From: JAVJUS01 sp040220455
Lineage (GTDB): Bacteria; Pseudomonadota; Alphaproteobacteria; DSM-16000; Inquilinaceae
Reading direction: 5' to 3'
Length of the DNA: 44,958 nt
Assembly (NCBI GenBank): GCA_040220455.1
Contig: JAVJUS010000016.1
Span: 1 to 44,958 of the forward strand
A program made the position numbers and the translations under genes. This document shows positions 24,090 to 32,280 of this stretch, one piece after another; positions within the stretch are counted from its first letter, which is position 1; each line of letters opens with the position of its first letter. Under the pieces are notes generated by a model, which searched no databases, was not told where the DNA came from, and saw only the letters and a list, made by a program, of their open reading frames with translations.

Positions 24090-24115
24090 AACGTGCGACT
24101 GGCGCGCACGGTTCC
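24090..24115 (-). promoter_or_regulatory. EcfG-type stress promoter for phyR
   Basis: On the minus strand GGAAC (24115-24111), exactly 17 bases, then CGTT (24093-24090) matches the EcfG consensus and lies about 60 bases before the phyR start. This gives positive autoregulation of the module. Confidence 0.75.
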
Positions 24116-24171
24116 CCGGCGGGCGCGGGACGGCTCTCCGCCGGACGCCGCCATCGACCCACCGATGGCAC

Positions 24172-24197
24172 GGAACCCGATCCCCGCCTGGTGCATT
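24172..24197 (+). promoter_or_regulatory. Near-consensus EcfG promoter for nepR-ecfG
   Basis: GGAAC (24172-24176), 17 bases, then CATT (24194-24197). It differs from the EcfG pattern by one base in the -10 element and lies about 65 bases before the nepR ATG. Confidence 0.5.
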
Positions 24198-24263
24198 GGG
24201 CTCCCGAATGTCACAAGATGGCCCGTGCGGCGACAGGATCGACCCGGGGGCCCGGTTGGACCC

Positions 24264-24578
24264 ATGACGATTTCGAGCCACAGACGAGACGGCGGCACAC
24301 CGCCCGCGTCCGAAGAGCCCCGCCCCGCCGGGGCCGATCCCTCGGTCACGCGCCCGGCGCCGGCCGACGCCGGCGGCGAGCCGGAGGCCGACGACAGCGA
24401 CTGGCTGGGCGGCGAGCTGCGCCGGCTGTACCGCACCGTCGCGTCGGAACCCGTGCCGGAGCAGCTCCTCGGTCTTCTCGATCGCCTGGATACGAGCGCG
24501 AGGCAGCAATCGGACGCCGGCACGGGCGGCGGCGCCGACGAGCAGCCAACGGACCGGGACGACGGGGGCAAGGCATGA
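24264..24578 (+). CDS. nepR: NepR anti-sigma factor
   Basis: A 104-residue anti-sigma factor that holds EcfG inactive until phosphorylated PhyR displaces it. The N-terminal ~45 residues are Pro/Ala/Asp-rich and disordered. The conserved core is GGELRRLYRTVASEPVPEQL followed by LGLLDRLD, the helical signature contacted by EcfG and PhyR. The C-terminus is disordered again (Gly/Asp/Glu-rich). The ATG was chosen near GGTTGGA. The TGA overlaps the ecfG ATG (ATGA), so anti-sigma and sigma are translated in a coupled way. Confidence 0.92.
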   Translation: MTISSHRRDGGTPPASEEPRPAGADPSVTRPAPADAGGEPEADDSDWLGGELRRLYRTVASEPVPEQLLGLLDRLDTSARQQSDAGTGGGADEQPTDRDDGGKA

Positions 24579-25147
24579 CCGCGACCCCGAGCGACGACTT
24601 CAAGCGCGAACTGCTGGGCTGGATTCCGGATCTGCGCGCCTTCGCCCGCGCGCTCGCGGGCAGCGCCGACCAGGCGGACGATCTGGTGCAGGAGACGATG
24701 CTGCGCGCGTGGGCCAAGTCGGACAGCTTCCGACCCGGCACGAACATGCGCGCCTGGCTGTGCACGATCCTGCGCAACGAGTTCTACGGCCGGCGCCGCA
24801 AGAAGACCGAGGCCGAGGATCCCGAGGGCACACTGGTCGCCGCCATGGCCGTGCCCGCGAGTCAGGAGCACCGGATTTCCCTGACCGAGTTGCAGCGCGC
24901 GCTCGGCCGGCTGCCCGACGACCAGCGCGAGGCGCTGATCCTGGTGGGCGCCAGCGGCTTCAGCTACGAGGAAGCCGCCCAGATCGCCGGCTGCGCCGTC
25001 GGCACGATGAAGAGCCGCGCCTCCCGCGGCCGGGCGGAGCTGACCCGCCATCTCGAGTCGTCGAGCCAGACCGGGGCCGCCGCCCGACGCGCGGACGACG
25101 ACGCCGGCGAACCCGACCGGCCCGCGGTCGTGCCCGCGACGGGCTGA
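24575..25147 (+). CDS. ecfG: General stress ECF sigma factor EcfG
   Basis: A 190-residue ECF15-type sigma factor. Region 2 is LRAFARALAGSADQADDLVQ followed by ETMLRAWAKSDSFRPGTN and MRAWLCTILRNEFY, with the core-binding D-D-L-V-Q-E-T. Region 4 is LPDDQREALILVGASGFSYE followed by EAAQIAGCAVGTMKSRASRG, the helix-turn-helix that reads GGAAC. There is a 30-residue polar tail. The ATG overlaps the nepR stop by four bases. The histidine kinase gene begins seven bases after its stop, completing nepR-ecfG-kinase as one operon. Confidence 0.94.
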   Translation: MTATPSDDFKRELLGWIPDLRAFARALAGSADQADDLVQETMLRAWAKSDSFRPGTNMRAWLCTILRNEFYGRRRKKTEAEDPEGTLVAAMAVPASQEHRISLTELQRALGRLPDDQREALILVGASGFSYEEAAQIAGCAVGTMKSRASRGRAELTRHLESSSQTGAAARRADDDAGEPDRPAVVPATG

Positions 25148-25154
25148 CCGCCCG

Positions 25155-26945
25155 GTGCCCGGGGCGCGGCGGATCGCCGATTCCCTTCGCCTGCGGCTGG
25201 TCCTGCTGCTGGCGCTGTGCCTTGCGCCGATCGCGCTGGTCTCCGGGCTCCAGGCCATCAACAGCTATCGTAGCCAGCAGGCCCAGATGCGCGAGGCCCT
25301 GCTGCAGAGCGCCCGGCTCGCCGTCGAGGAGGAAGGCGCGCTCTTCGCCAGCACCGAGCGGCTGCTAAAGGCCCTCGGATCGTCCGAGGCGGTGGCCCGC
25401 CAGCGCGCGCCGGCCTGCGGCGAGGAGATCGACCTCGCCATCCGCAGCTTCGCCGAATACGCCGAGGCCGGCGTCGTCACGCCGGACGGCTTCCTGCACT
25501 GCACGGGCGACGGCGTGCCGCGCCGTGTGCCCTCGGTCATCTCGAGCGGCTGGTACGAGCGGGTGGCCAGCGGGCGCAGCTTCGTCATCTCCGGGCCGAC
25601 GGTCGGCGACCTGTCGGAAATCCCGGTCCTGGTGACCGCCACCCCGATCCGGCGCGACACGGCGTTCCTGGGCGCCGTCGTCGTCGGGATCCGACTTTCC
25701 TGGTTCGACCGCTGGACGCGCTACTACGGGCTGCCGGCCGACGCGGTGGTCCACCTGATCGACGCGCGCGGCCGGCCGCTGACCCGCAGCCCCGAGGCCG
25801 CGGCCTCGAAGCTGCCGGTGGGCGGGCTGCCGGTCGACGCCCTGGGGGCAGAGACCCATACCTTCCGCGCCGAGGCCGCCGACGGCCAGCGGCGCTTCTA
25901 TGCCCTGGCCCCCGTCTATGGCGACGAGATCTCGGTCCTCTTCGGCGTGCCGTCGGGCAACCTCATCGGCTGGATGCAGGTCGACCTGCTCAACCGCCTG
26001 GTCGCGCCGGCGGCCATGTGGCTGGCGGCGCTGATCGCCGCCTGGTTCGCCGTCGACCGGTTCGTGCTGCGCTGGATCCGCCAGCTCGGCCGCGCCACCC
26101 GGGCCTACGCGCTCGGGCGCTACGACGCGCCGCGCGACTTCTCCGCCGCGCCGGGCGAGCTGCGCGACCTGGGCGAGCGGTTCAACGTCATGGCCGACGT
26201 CATCCGGGCGCGGACCCACGAGCTCGAGGCCTCGCTTACCGAGAAGGAGACGCTGATCACGGAGATCCACCATCGCGTGAAGAACAATCTCCAGACGATC
26301 ACCAGCCTTCTCTCGCTGCAGAGCCGGCGGCTGGCTCGTGACCAGGACCGGCGGGTGCTGGCCGACGCCCAGGGACGGATCAACGCGCTGGCCCTCATCC
26401 ACCGCTCGATCTACGAGACCGACGACCTCGATTCGGTCCGCCTGTCGGATTTCCTGGGCGAGCTCTGCCGCCAGGTGCAGGAGATCACCGGCCGCCCCGG
26501 TGGACGGGTCAGCGTGACCGTCGACGTCCCGGACATCACGATCACCCAGGAAAAGGCCGTGCCGCTCGCCCTGCTGGTCAACGAGGCGGTGACCAACGCG
26601 CTCAAGCACGCCTTCGTCGACGGACGCAGGGGCCGTGTCCGCGTCGCCGTCGCGCGGGCGTCGGACCGGATGGCGCGTCCCGCCCGGGTCGCCGCCGGGG
26701 GCGACGCCGCAGGGGACCATGCCGACCAGCCGCCGGCCGACCCGCTGCCCGACGGCGCCACGGGCGACCCGTGGATCCTGAGCATCACCGACGACGGCAT
26801 CGGCTTCGACAGCGAGGCGTCGACCGGCGATTCGGGCATCGGGCGCTCGCTGCTCGACGCCTTCGCCGTTCAGCTCGGCGGCACGCTCGACGTCGAGAGC
26901 GGCCCGGGCGGGACGCGGACGACCGTCATCATCCCCTCGCTCTGA
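25155..26945 (+). CDS. Membrane sensor histidine kinase, HisKA_2 type (PhyK-like)
   Basis: A 596-residue sensor kinase that probably phosphorylates PhyR. TM1 is at about 11-33 (LRLRLVLLLALCLAPIALVS). A periplasmic sensor of roughly 245 residues with a Cache-like pattern follows. TM2 is at about 280-303, then a HAMP domain. The dimerisation domain has the HisKA_2 box TEIHHRVKNNLQTITSLLSL with the phospho-His at 373, and the ATPase has ALLVNEAVTNALKHAF and DDGIGFD. About 40 low-complexity residues rich in Ala, Asp and Pro are inserted inside the ATPase domain before ILSITDDGIG. The start is GTG at 25155 with no clear SD, seven bases past ecfG, suggesting translational coupling. Confidence 0.88.
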   Translation: MPGARRIADSLRLRLVLLLALCLAPIALVSGLQAINSYRSQQAQMREALLQSARLAVEEEGALFASTERLLKALGSSEAVARQRAPACGEEIDLAIRSFAEYAEAGVVTPDGFLHCTGDGVPRRVPSVISSGWYERVASGRSFVISGPTVGDLSEIPVLVTATPIRRDTAFLGAVVVGIRLSWFDRWTRYYGLPADAVVHLIDARGRPLTRSPEAAASKLPVGGLPVDALGAETHTFRAEAADGQRRFYALAPVYGDEISVLFGVPSGNLIGWMQVDLLNRLVAPAAMWLAALIAAWFAVDRFVLRWIRQLGRATRAYALGRYDAPRDFSAAPGELRDLGERFNVMADVIRARTHELEASLTEKETLITEIHHRVKNNLQTITSLLSLQSRRLARDQDRRVLADAQGRINALALIHRSIYETDDLDSVRLSDFLGELCRQVQEITGRPGGRVSVTVDVPDITITQEKAVPLALLVNEAVTNALKHAFVDGRRGRVRVAVARASDRMARPARVAAGGDAAGDHADQPPADPLPDGATGDPWILSITDDGIGFDSEASTGDSGIGRSLLDAFAVQLGGTLDVESGPGGTRTTVIIPSL

Positions 26946-26966
26946 AGACGGGGCCGCCGAACCGGA

Positions 26967-28238
26967 TCAGTCGCCGTCGGCCGGCTGCCCGGCGAGTGCG
27001 CGCGGCGCCGGGCTGCGCAGCATGACGAGGAGCATCCAGGCCACCGCCGCCACCTGGAGGCCGACGACCAGGGCGAAGGCCGTGCGGTGCGCGGCCGCCG
27101 GATAGGTGCCATCCACGCCGGGCTGCCAGAACTCGACGACGACGCCGACGCCGTACTGGATGACGAAGGCGGCCAGCGTGGCGAACAGGTTCAACAGGCT
27201 GACGGCCCGCCCCGACAGGCTCGTCGGCAGCGCGCGGGAGAGCAGGGCGTAGGAGAAGATGGGGCCGGCCAGCAGCAGGCCGAACAGGCTCCACAGCACC
27301 ACCGAGCCATGCAGCGGCGTCGTCAGGATGACGAGCTGCACCACGACATAGGCCGAGGACAGAACGGCCGTCACCGACATCAGCGAGATGCCGCGCCGCT
27401 GCGCGAAATCGGCGAGGATGCCGATCACGACGTTGCCGATGATGATCGAGGCGGCGAAGACGAACAGGATGGAGGCGGCGGCCACCGGGCTGGCGCCGCT
27501 CACCTCGCGCAGCCAGACGCCCGACCAGAGCCCCTGGTACGACAGCCAGACCCCCTGGCACAGGATCGACGCCGGACCGACGACCAGGAAGACCGGCGCC
27601 TTCATGACGGTCCCGAACCCCCGGAACTCGCTGTAGAGGCTACGACCGTCGCGGCGCTTGCCGATCTCGTCGGGGTGGTCGGGCGCGACGAACATCACCG
27701 CCAGGGCGACCAGGAAGGTCATCACGCCGGCCCCGGCGAAGATGGCGTTCCAATCCACGCGCTCCAGCAGGAATTGGGCAGGCAGCGTCGCGGCCAGCGC
27801 GCCCAGCCCGGCGAAGCCGAGGGTGGCGCCGTTGGCGAGCGCCAGGCGCTCGTGCGGCCACCATTGCGCGTTGACCTTGAACGCCGCCGTCCAGCACCCC
27901 GACATGCCGAGCCCGATCAGGCACCGGCCGACCAGCATCGCCTCGTAGATCCCGAGGGAGAACAGGATCGAGCCGGCGGCGCCGATCGTCAGCAGCGCGG
28001 CGACCGTCCGGCGCGCGCCGTAGCGGTCGAGGAAGATGCCCACGATGACCTGGACCGACGCCACCGTGACCAGGAACATGCTGGTCAGGAAGCCCAGCTC
28101 CTCGGGGCTCAGATCCAGGTCGCGCCGAATCGCCGGACCGACGACCGCGTTGATGTTGCGGAATATCTCCGAGACGAAATACGCGAGCATGAAGGGCAGG
28201 AAGACCCGCGCCACGATGAAGCGCGCCGACGCGATCAC
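26967..28238 (-). CDS. MFS transporter, copy 1
   Basis: A 423-residue major facilitator with about 12 membrane helices. The N-terminal half shows FLPFMLAYFVSEIFRNINAV, IRRDLDLSPEELGFLTSMFL, and the loop 2-3 signature GIFLDRYGARRTV. The pore-lining block LIGLGMSGCWTAAFKVNAQW is notable. No substrate can be named; the architecture resembles small-acid or nitrate-type MFS carriers. The GTG start (28238) has GGAGG five bases upstream; the ATG extension to 28517 is Arg/Ser/Pro-rich non-coding frame. It is strongly similar to the transporter at 29705-30967, and the PhyH-type gene lies between the two on the same strand. Confidence 0.88.
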   Translation of the reverse strand: MIASARFIVARVFLPFMLAYFVSEIFRNINAVVGPAIRRDLDLSPEELGFLTSMFLVTVASVQVIVGIFLDRYGARRTVAALLTIGAAGSILFSLGIYEAMLVGRCLIGLGMSGCWTAAFKVNAQWWPHERLALANGATLGFAGLGALAATLPAQFLLERVDWNAIFAGAGVMTFLVALAVMFVAPDHPDEIGKRRDGRSLYSEFRGFGTVMKAPVFLVVGPASILCQGVWLSYQGLWSGVWLREVSGASPVAAASILFVFAASIIIGNVVIGILADFAQRRGISLMSVTAVLSSAYVVVQLVILTTPLHGSVVLWSLFGLLLAGPIFSYALLSRALPTSLSGRAVSLLNLFATLAAFVIQYGVGVVVEFWQPGVDGTYPAAAHRTAFALVVGLQVAAVAWMLLVMLRSPAPRALAGQPADGD

Positions 28239-28368
28239 GGCGCCCTCCAGCCTGTTCCACGGCGCCCCGCCACGCGCCGCCTCGCCCTTGCCCCGGCGCA
28301 CGGCCGGGTCGGCCGGGCGCGCGTGTCGCGTTCGCGCGCCCGGTCCGCGGCGAGGCCGAAAGCCCGGA

Positions 28369-29322
28369 TCAGACGATCTCCCCGCAGTACCGCGACTCCC
28401 GGATCTCGTCGCCGTCGGCGATGTCGACGAACCGCGAGGCGTAGGTGGTCTGCTTCTGGAGGCCGTAGTCCGCCCCCTGCCCGAGGCCGCCGCCGGTCTC
28501 GTCCTCCGCCTTGTCACGGCTCATATCCAGGCGCGAGCGCCAGTCGATGAAACGCATGTTGACGGCGAGCCGGCTCTTCAGCGGCCCTTCGCGCAGGGGC
28601 GAGCTCCGATGCCAGATGTTCTTGTTGAAGATCAGGCAGTCGCCGGCGCGGAAGGAATCCTGGACGGCGTACTTCTCGAACACGGAATCGATGAAATGGC
28701 CCTGGAATCCGTAGATCTTGTCGAGCGCGGCGGACACTTCGGAGTGGTCGACGCCCTCCTCACGCATGCGGGCGAGCAGCGACGACATGCGATAGTGATA
28801 GTCGCACGACGCGATCTCCTGGGAGACATAGGCCATGCCGCCGCCCTGCCCCTCGGGGTCGACGTCGTCGAGCGGGAACCAGAGGCTCCAGCCCATGTCC
28901 TCCGGCCGGATGAACTTGAAGCTGATCGAGCCGTAGTGCCACGGAAAGCCGATCCGGCCCGGGGTCAGTTCGAAGCCGTTGCATTCGGTCGCGATGAGCC
29001 GCGTTCGCAGGAGCTCGCCCACCAGCTTCTTGAACAGCGGATGGGTGTAGATCGCCTTGAAGGTGTCGACCGAGCCGAGGCCGTAGGTCAGCCGGGCGAA
29101 GGTGTCGCCGTAGGAGCCCCCGCTGGTCTCGGCGGTCGAGACTTTGTTCTCCGCGGCCTCGCGCAGGGCGGCGATCGCCGGGTCGGTAAGCAACCCCTCG
29201 ATCTTGAGGAAGCCGTGACGGTCGTAGTGGCGGATTTGGTCGTCGGTCACGTCGACAGGGTTGACCAGGTCGACCTCGGCATCTTCCGAGGCGGGCGGTG
29301 CGGCGGTGATCGTGGCGCTCAT
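28369..29322 (-). CDS. PhyH-superfamily protein with H-x-G metal motif (possible Fe/2OG halogenase)
   Basis: A 317-residue protein of the phytanoyl-CoA dioxygenase/EctD superfamily. The early segment VTDDQIRHYDRHGFLKIEGL is typical. The proximal iron-binding site is FPWHYGSISF (His129-Tyr-Gly131), where hydroxylases have H-x-D/E. The next strand GWSLWFPLDDVDPEGQGGGM fits the family, as do the distal His238 (NKNIWHRSSPL) and the 2OG-binding Arg251 (SRLAVNMRF). Loss of the carboxylate is characteristic of Fe/2OG halogenases (SyrB2 H-x-A, WelO5 H-x-G), but could also mark an inactive or non-iron protein. The start is the ATG at 29322 with GGAGTG upstream; a GTG three codons earlier is possible. 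Confidence 0.8.
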   Translation of the reverse strand: MSATITAAPPASEDAEVDLVNPVDVTDDQIRHYDRHGFLKIEGLLTDPAIAALREAAENKVSTAETSGGSYGDTFARLTYGLGSVDTFKAIYTHPLFKKLVGELLRTRLIATECNGFELTPGRIGFPWHYGSISFKFIRPEDMGWSLWFPLDDVDPEGQGGGMAYVSQEIASCDYHYRMSSLLARMREEGVDHSEVSAALDKIYGFQGHFIDSVFEKYAVQDSFRAGDCLIFNKNIWHRSSPLREGPLKSRLAVNMRFIDWRSRLDMSRDKAEDETGGGLGQGADYGLQKQTTYASRFVDIADGDEIRESRYCGEIV

Positions 29323-29704
29323 CGGTGTCACTCCGGATCGGCGGCGGACGGCGACGGCATGCCGCCCCCGATTCGAGGGGGCGAATGCATTCTAGCCCAG
29401 CGCGGGCAACGTCTGTGAAACACACTTTATCTGGCTTCATTGACCGTAAAGAGGGAAAAATTGACCGAAATAAGCATTTTGAAATAGCAAATACAATCGC
29501 AGGCTCCTTCTCGGATCGAACCGCCCGCCCGAACGAGGTCGGCGCCGGCCGGCGGCCGACACGACCAGGAACGCCGGACGGCGCCGGGATCTCGGCCGGG
29601 TCGCCAAGGGCGACATTCGAACTGGTGGACTCGTCGGTTCGGAGAAAATCCCCGACATCGGCAATCCGGAGCACCCGCCCGTGCCCGCCGGGGCAAGGGC
29701 CGCC
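29323..29704. other. Intergenic region upstream of the PhyH-type gene
   Basis: These 382 bases contain no credible gene. The part at 29405-29505 is clearly AT-richer than its surroundings. A hairpin CGCCCCC (29363-29369) / GGGGGCG (29377-29383) lies in the predicted 5' leader of the minus-strand PhyH-type gene. A TAGAAT box on the minus strand (29394-29389) could be its -10, but the best -35 candidate (TTCACA, 19-base spacer) is weak. The end of the preceding transporter gene has no obvious terminator. Confidence 0.4.
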
Positions 29705-30967
29705 CTAATCGCTGGCTCCGGAGTACTCCAGCGAATTGCGCACCTTGCCGCCCATGGTCGCGAGCATCCAGGCGGCGGCGAGGAGCTGTACGCCGACGAC
29801 GATGCCGAAGGCCGTCTGGTGGGCGGCGACCGGATAGATGCCGGCGGCATCGGGCTGCCACAGCTCGATGACCGCGCCGGCACCGTACTGGATGAAAAAA
29901 CCCGCCAGCGTGGCGAAGAGGTTCAGCAGACTGACCGCACGGCCGGAAAGGCCCGGCGCCACCGCGCGGGAAATCAGGGCATAGGCGAAGATCGGCCCGG
30001 CCACCAGCAGGCCGAACGCGACCCACAGCGCGAGCGCGCCGCCGAACAGGTTCAGGAGAATGACGATCTGCACCCCGACGAACAGGGACGTCACCAACAC
30101 CATGGTCGACAGGAGCGAGACACCCTTGCGCTGGGCCAGATCGGTCAGGAAGCCGATCACCAGATTGCCGACGATGACCGAGGCGGCGAAAACGAACAGG
30201 AAGGTGGCGGCGACCACCGAACTCAGGCCGTTGACCTCGCGCAGCCACACCCCGGCCCACAGCCCCTGATTGGACAGCCAGACGCCCTGACACACGATCG
30301 ATGCCGGGCCCACGACCAGGAAGACCGGGTTGCGCATGATCGTGCCGAATTCCTTGAACTCCCGGAAGAGGCTCTGGCGTTCGCCGCCGGCCATGTCGTC
30401 GGGATGTTCCGGCGCCACGATCCAGAGCAGAACCGCCGTCGCCAGCGTCAGCAGGGCGACGGCCAGGAAGACCTCGTTCCAGGTCATCCACTCCAGGAGG
30501 ATCTGGGTCGGCAGTGTCGACGCCAGCGCCCCGAGCCCGGCGAATCCGATGATCGCGCCGTTGGCAAGCGCCAGCCTCTCGAGCGGCCACCATTGGGCGT
30601 TGACCTTGAAGGCCGCGGTCCAGCAGCCCGCCATCCCGAGCCCGATCAGGAACCGGCCAACCAGCATGGCCTCCAGCACGCCCACCGAAAAGAGCGCCGA
30701 CCCGGCGGCACCGATCACGAGCAGGCAGGCCACCGTCCGCCGGGGACCGTGGCGGTCGAGGAAGATGCCCACGAAGACCTGAACGGACGCGACCGTGATC
30801 AGGAAGATGCTCGTCAGAAAGCCCAGCTCCTCCGGGCTCAAGTCCAGGTCGCGGCGGATTTCGGGCCCGACGATCGCGTTGACGGTGCGGAACAGCTCCG
30901 AAATGAAATACGCCAGCATGAACGGGATGAAGACCCGAAGAATGATGAACGCCGCCGATCTGCCCAT
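29705..30967 (-). CDS. MFS transporter, copy 2
   Basis: A 420-residue, 12-helix major facilitator, closely related over its whole length to the transporter at 26967-28238. It shares IRRDLDLSPEELGFLTS, GIFLDRHGPRRTVA, LIGLGMAGCWTAAFKVNAQW and SGRAVSLLNLFATLAGFFIQ. The substrate is unknown. The start at 30967 (MGRSAAFI) has GGAGAGG four to five bases upstream; an ATG 27 bases earlier lies before that site. It is the first gene of the minus-strand block MFS2-PhyH-MFS1. The paralogy suggests duplication within a cassette, or import of a substrate and export of a product. Confidence 0.88.
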   Translation of the reverse strand: MGRSAAFIILRVFIPFMLAYFISELFRTVNAIVGPEIRRDLDLSPEELGFLTSIFLITVASVQVFVGIFLDRHGPRRTVACLLVIGAAGSALFSVGVLEAMLVGRFLIGLGMAGCWTAAFKVNAQWWPLERLALANGAIIGFAGLGALASTLPTQILLEWMTWNEVFLAVALLTLATAVLLWIVAPEHPDDMAGGERQSLFREFKEFGTIMRNPVFLVVGPASIVCQGVWLSNQGLWAGVWLREVNGLSSVVAATFLFVFAASVIVGNLVIGFLTDLAQRKGVSLLSTMVLVTSLFVGVQIVILLNLFGGALALWVAFGLLVAGPIFAYALISRAVAPGLSGRAVSLLNLFATLAGFFIQYGAGAVIELWQPDAAGIYPVAAHQTAFGIVVGVQLLAAAWMLATMGGKVRNSLEYSGASD

Positions 30968-31503
30968 TCGGCCCTCTCCGCTCCTACGCCGCATCGTTCG
31001 GGGGGCCGTGCGATCGCAGCCGGCTCGCCTCCCTCAACAGCGGTCGGACCAGACAGGCGTGTTTGCCACGCGAGCTGGCGCTTCGATCCGTCCGTGCATG
31101 CTGCCGATATCGCTCGATCACGCGGTGACGGACATCAAAATCGGTGATGACTTATTCTTCTAATATCACGGATACAGATAAGTCAAAGCCCGACTGCGCC
31201 GTCGAATCGTACCCCCGTCGAGCGCAGAAATTCTCGTTTTCCGCATCGCCCATGATTGGACACGACAAGCCGGGCCGCGCCGGGAGCGAAAATATCGAGA
31301 TGTCCGCCACGATTATGCCGACCCATGAGACATCTCGGTCTGCCCGGTCGATGTGAACGGGATCGAATCAACGGGCCGTCGCGAGTGCCCCGTCCAGAAC
31401 GGCATCGAAGTCTCAGGCCGCCAAAGCCCGACAGACCTGAGAAAGGTCGGTCTCTTGAATGCCGGTCCGCGGTATGGCGAGATACCGACGCGAAAACGCG
31501 AAA
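30968..31503. other. Intergenic region upstream of MFS copy 2, no gene seen
   Basis: The short ORFs here have poor codon use, and none has a convincing ribosome site and family match. Base composition is uneven: 31130-31200 is AT-richer (CTTATTCTTCTAATATCACG) and could contain the promoter of the transporter block, although I find no clear -35/-10 pair. CTCAGG near 31412 and CCTGAG near 31435 form a loose inverted repeat. The region ends at the tRNA-Ala terminator. Confidence 0.4.
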
Positions 31504-31533
31504 AGGCCCGATCGCGCTGTCGCGATCGGGCCT
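31501..31533 (-). terminator. Terminator after tRNA-Ala
   Basis: A perfect 13-bp stem AGGCCCGATCGCG (31504-31516) / CGCGATCGGGCCT (31521-31533) with a CTGT loop. On the minus strand it is followed by TTTTCGCGTTTTCG. It lies about 30 bases past the 3' end of the tRNA. Confidence 0.85.
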
Positions 31534-31561
31534 CCGGGGCCGTCTGACGGCCCTTGAAACC

Positions 31562-31637
<76 letters not shown>

Positions 31638-31668
31638 ATGGGATGGCCGTCGGCGACGGCGAGGCGGG

Positions 31669-31697
31669 ATATAATGCCCCGGTCCCTACCGGTTCAA
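31669..31697 (-). promoter_or_regulatory. Promoter for tRNA-Ala
   Basis: On the minus strand TTGAAC (31697-31692), 17 bases, then TTATAT (31674-31669). The tRNA 5' end is about 25 bases past the predicted start. The GC-rich stretch between them fits a stringently controlled stable-RNA promoter. Confidence 0.55.
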
Positions 31698-31768
31698 GGG
31701 AAAAATCCCGACCGGCCGGAGACGGCCCCGCCCGCTCACCGGACCGACGCCCACCGCCCCGGAGAACA

Positions 31769-31789
31769 GGCGCCGCCGCGGGCGGCGCC
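31769..31789 (-). terminator. Hairpin after the FYDLN-acid gene
   Basis: A perfect 9-bp stem GGCGCCGCC (31769-31777) / GGCGGCGCC (31781-31789) with a GCG loop, 18 bases past the stop at 31807. The minus-strand downstream sequence TGTTCTCC is only weakly T-rich, so it may stop transcription inefficiently or just protect the 3' end. Confidence 0.4.
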
Positions 31790-31806
31790 CGCCCCGTAGC
31801 GGCGGC

Positions 31807-32280
31807 TCACCTGTTCTCGTCGTCGTCGTCGAGATCCACCACGTCGTCGACGTCGTCGTCGCCGAGCTCCGAGGCATCCTCGAGCACCGAGTCGTCCTCG
31901 TCCTCTTCGTCGCTGTCGACATCCTCGGTGTAGGTTTCCGACCCGCTGTCCGAGTCCGACCCGCTCTCGTCGACCTCGACCTCGGCCTCGGCCGCGTCGT
32001 CCTTGGTCGCGAGCGTCGCGCCGTCGTCGCTCTCGACCTCCGGCGCGGCTTCGAGGGCGGCGTCCTCGTCCTCGACGGGCTCGGCCACCTCCGGCTTCGG
32101 CGCCGCCTTGGGCCGCGGCTCTTCCGCCGCGACCGCGCGCGTGCGACGGGATTTCAGGAAGGCCTCGGGATCGAACTTCGTGCCGCAACTCGGGCAGACG
32201 ATCGGGTCACGGCGCATGTCGTAGTACCGCGTCCCGCAGTGATGGCAGATCCGCTTGGCGCCCCATTCGGGTTTGGCCAC
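31807..32280 (-). CDS. FYDLN-acid family protein (TIGR02300)
   Basis: A 157-residue protein with a zinc-ribbon-like head and a strongly acidic tail. The head reads AKPEWGAKRICHHCGTRYYD, then PIVCPSCGTKFDPEAFLKSR: two C-x-x-C pairs that should bind one zinc. In most family members the motif is F-Y-D-L-N; here it is Y-Y-D-M-R. From about residue 60 the chain turns to Ala/Glu/Pro and then to long Asp/Glu/Ser runs, ending D-D-D-D-E-N-R. The function is unknown and the family is confined largely to alphaproteobacteria. The start is a GTG with GGAGGA six bases upstream. It diverges from aroA, as in many relatives. Confidence 0.9.
   Translation of the reverse strand: MAKPEWGAKRICHHCGTRYYDMRRDPIVCPSCGTKFDPEAFLKSRRTRAVAAEEPRPKAAPKPEVAEPVEDEDAALEAAPEVESDDGATLATKDDAAEAEVEVDESGSDSDSGSETYTEDVDSDEEDEDDSVLEDASELGDDDVDDVVDLDDDDENR

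Noticed and set aside
28369..29322. D-H-S-E (His193-Ser-Glu195) as the true H-x-E iron motif of the PhyH-type protein
   Set aside because: It falls in a helical insert after the GGGMAYV strand, whereas the proximal iron motif in this superfamily precedes that strand; His129-Tyr-Gly131 is in the right place.
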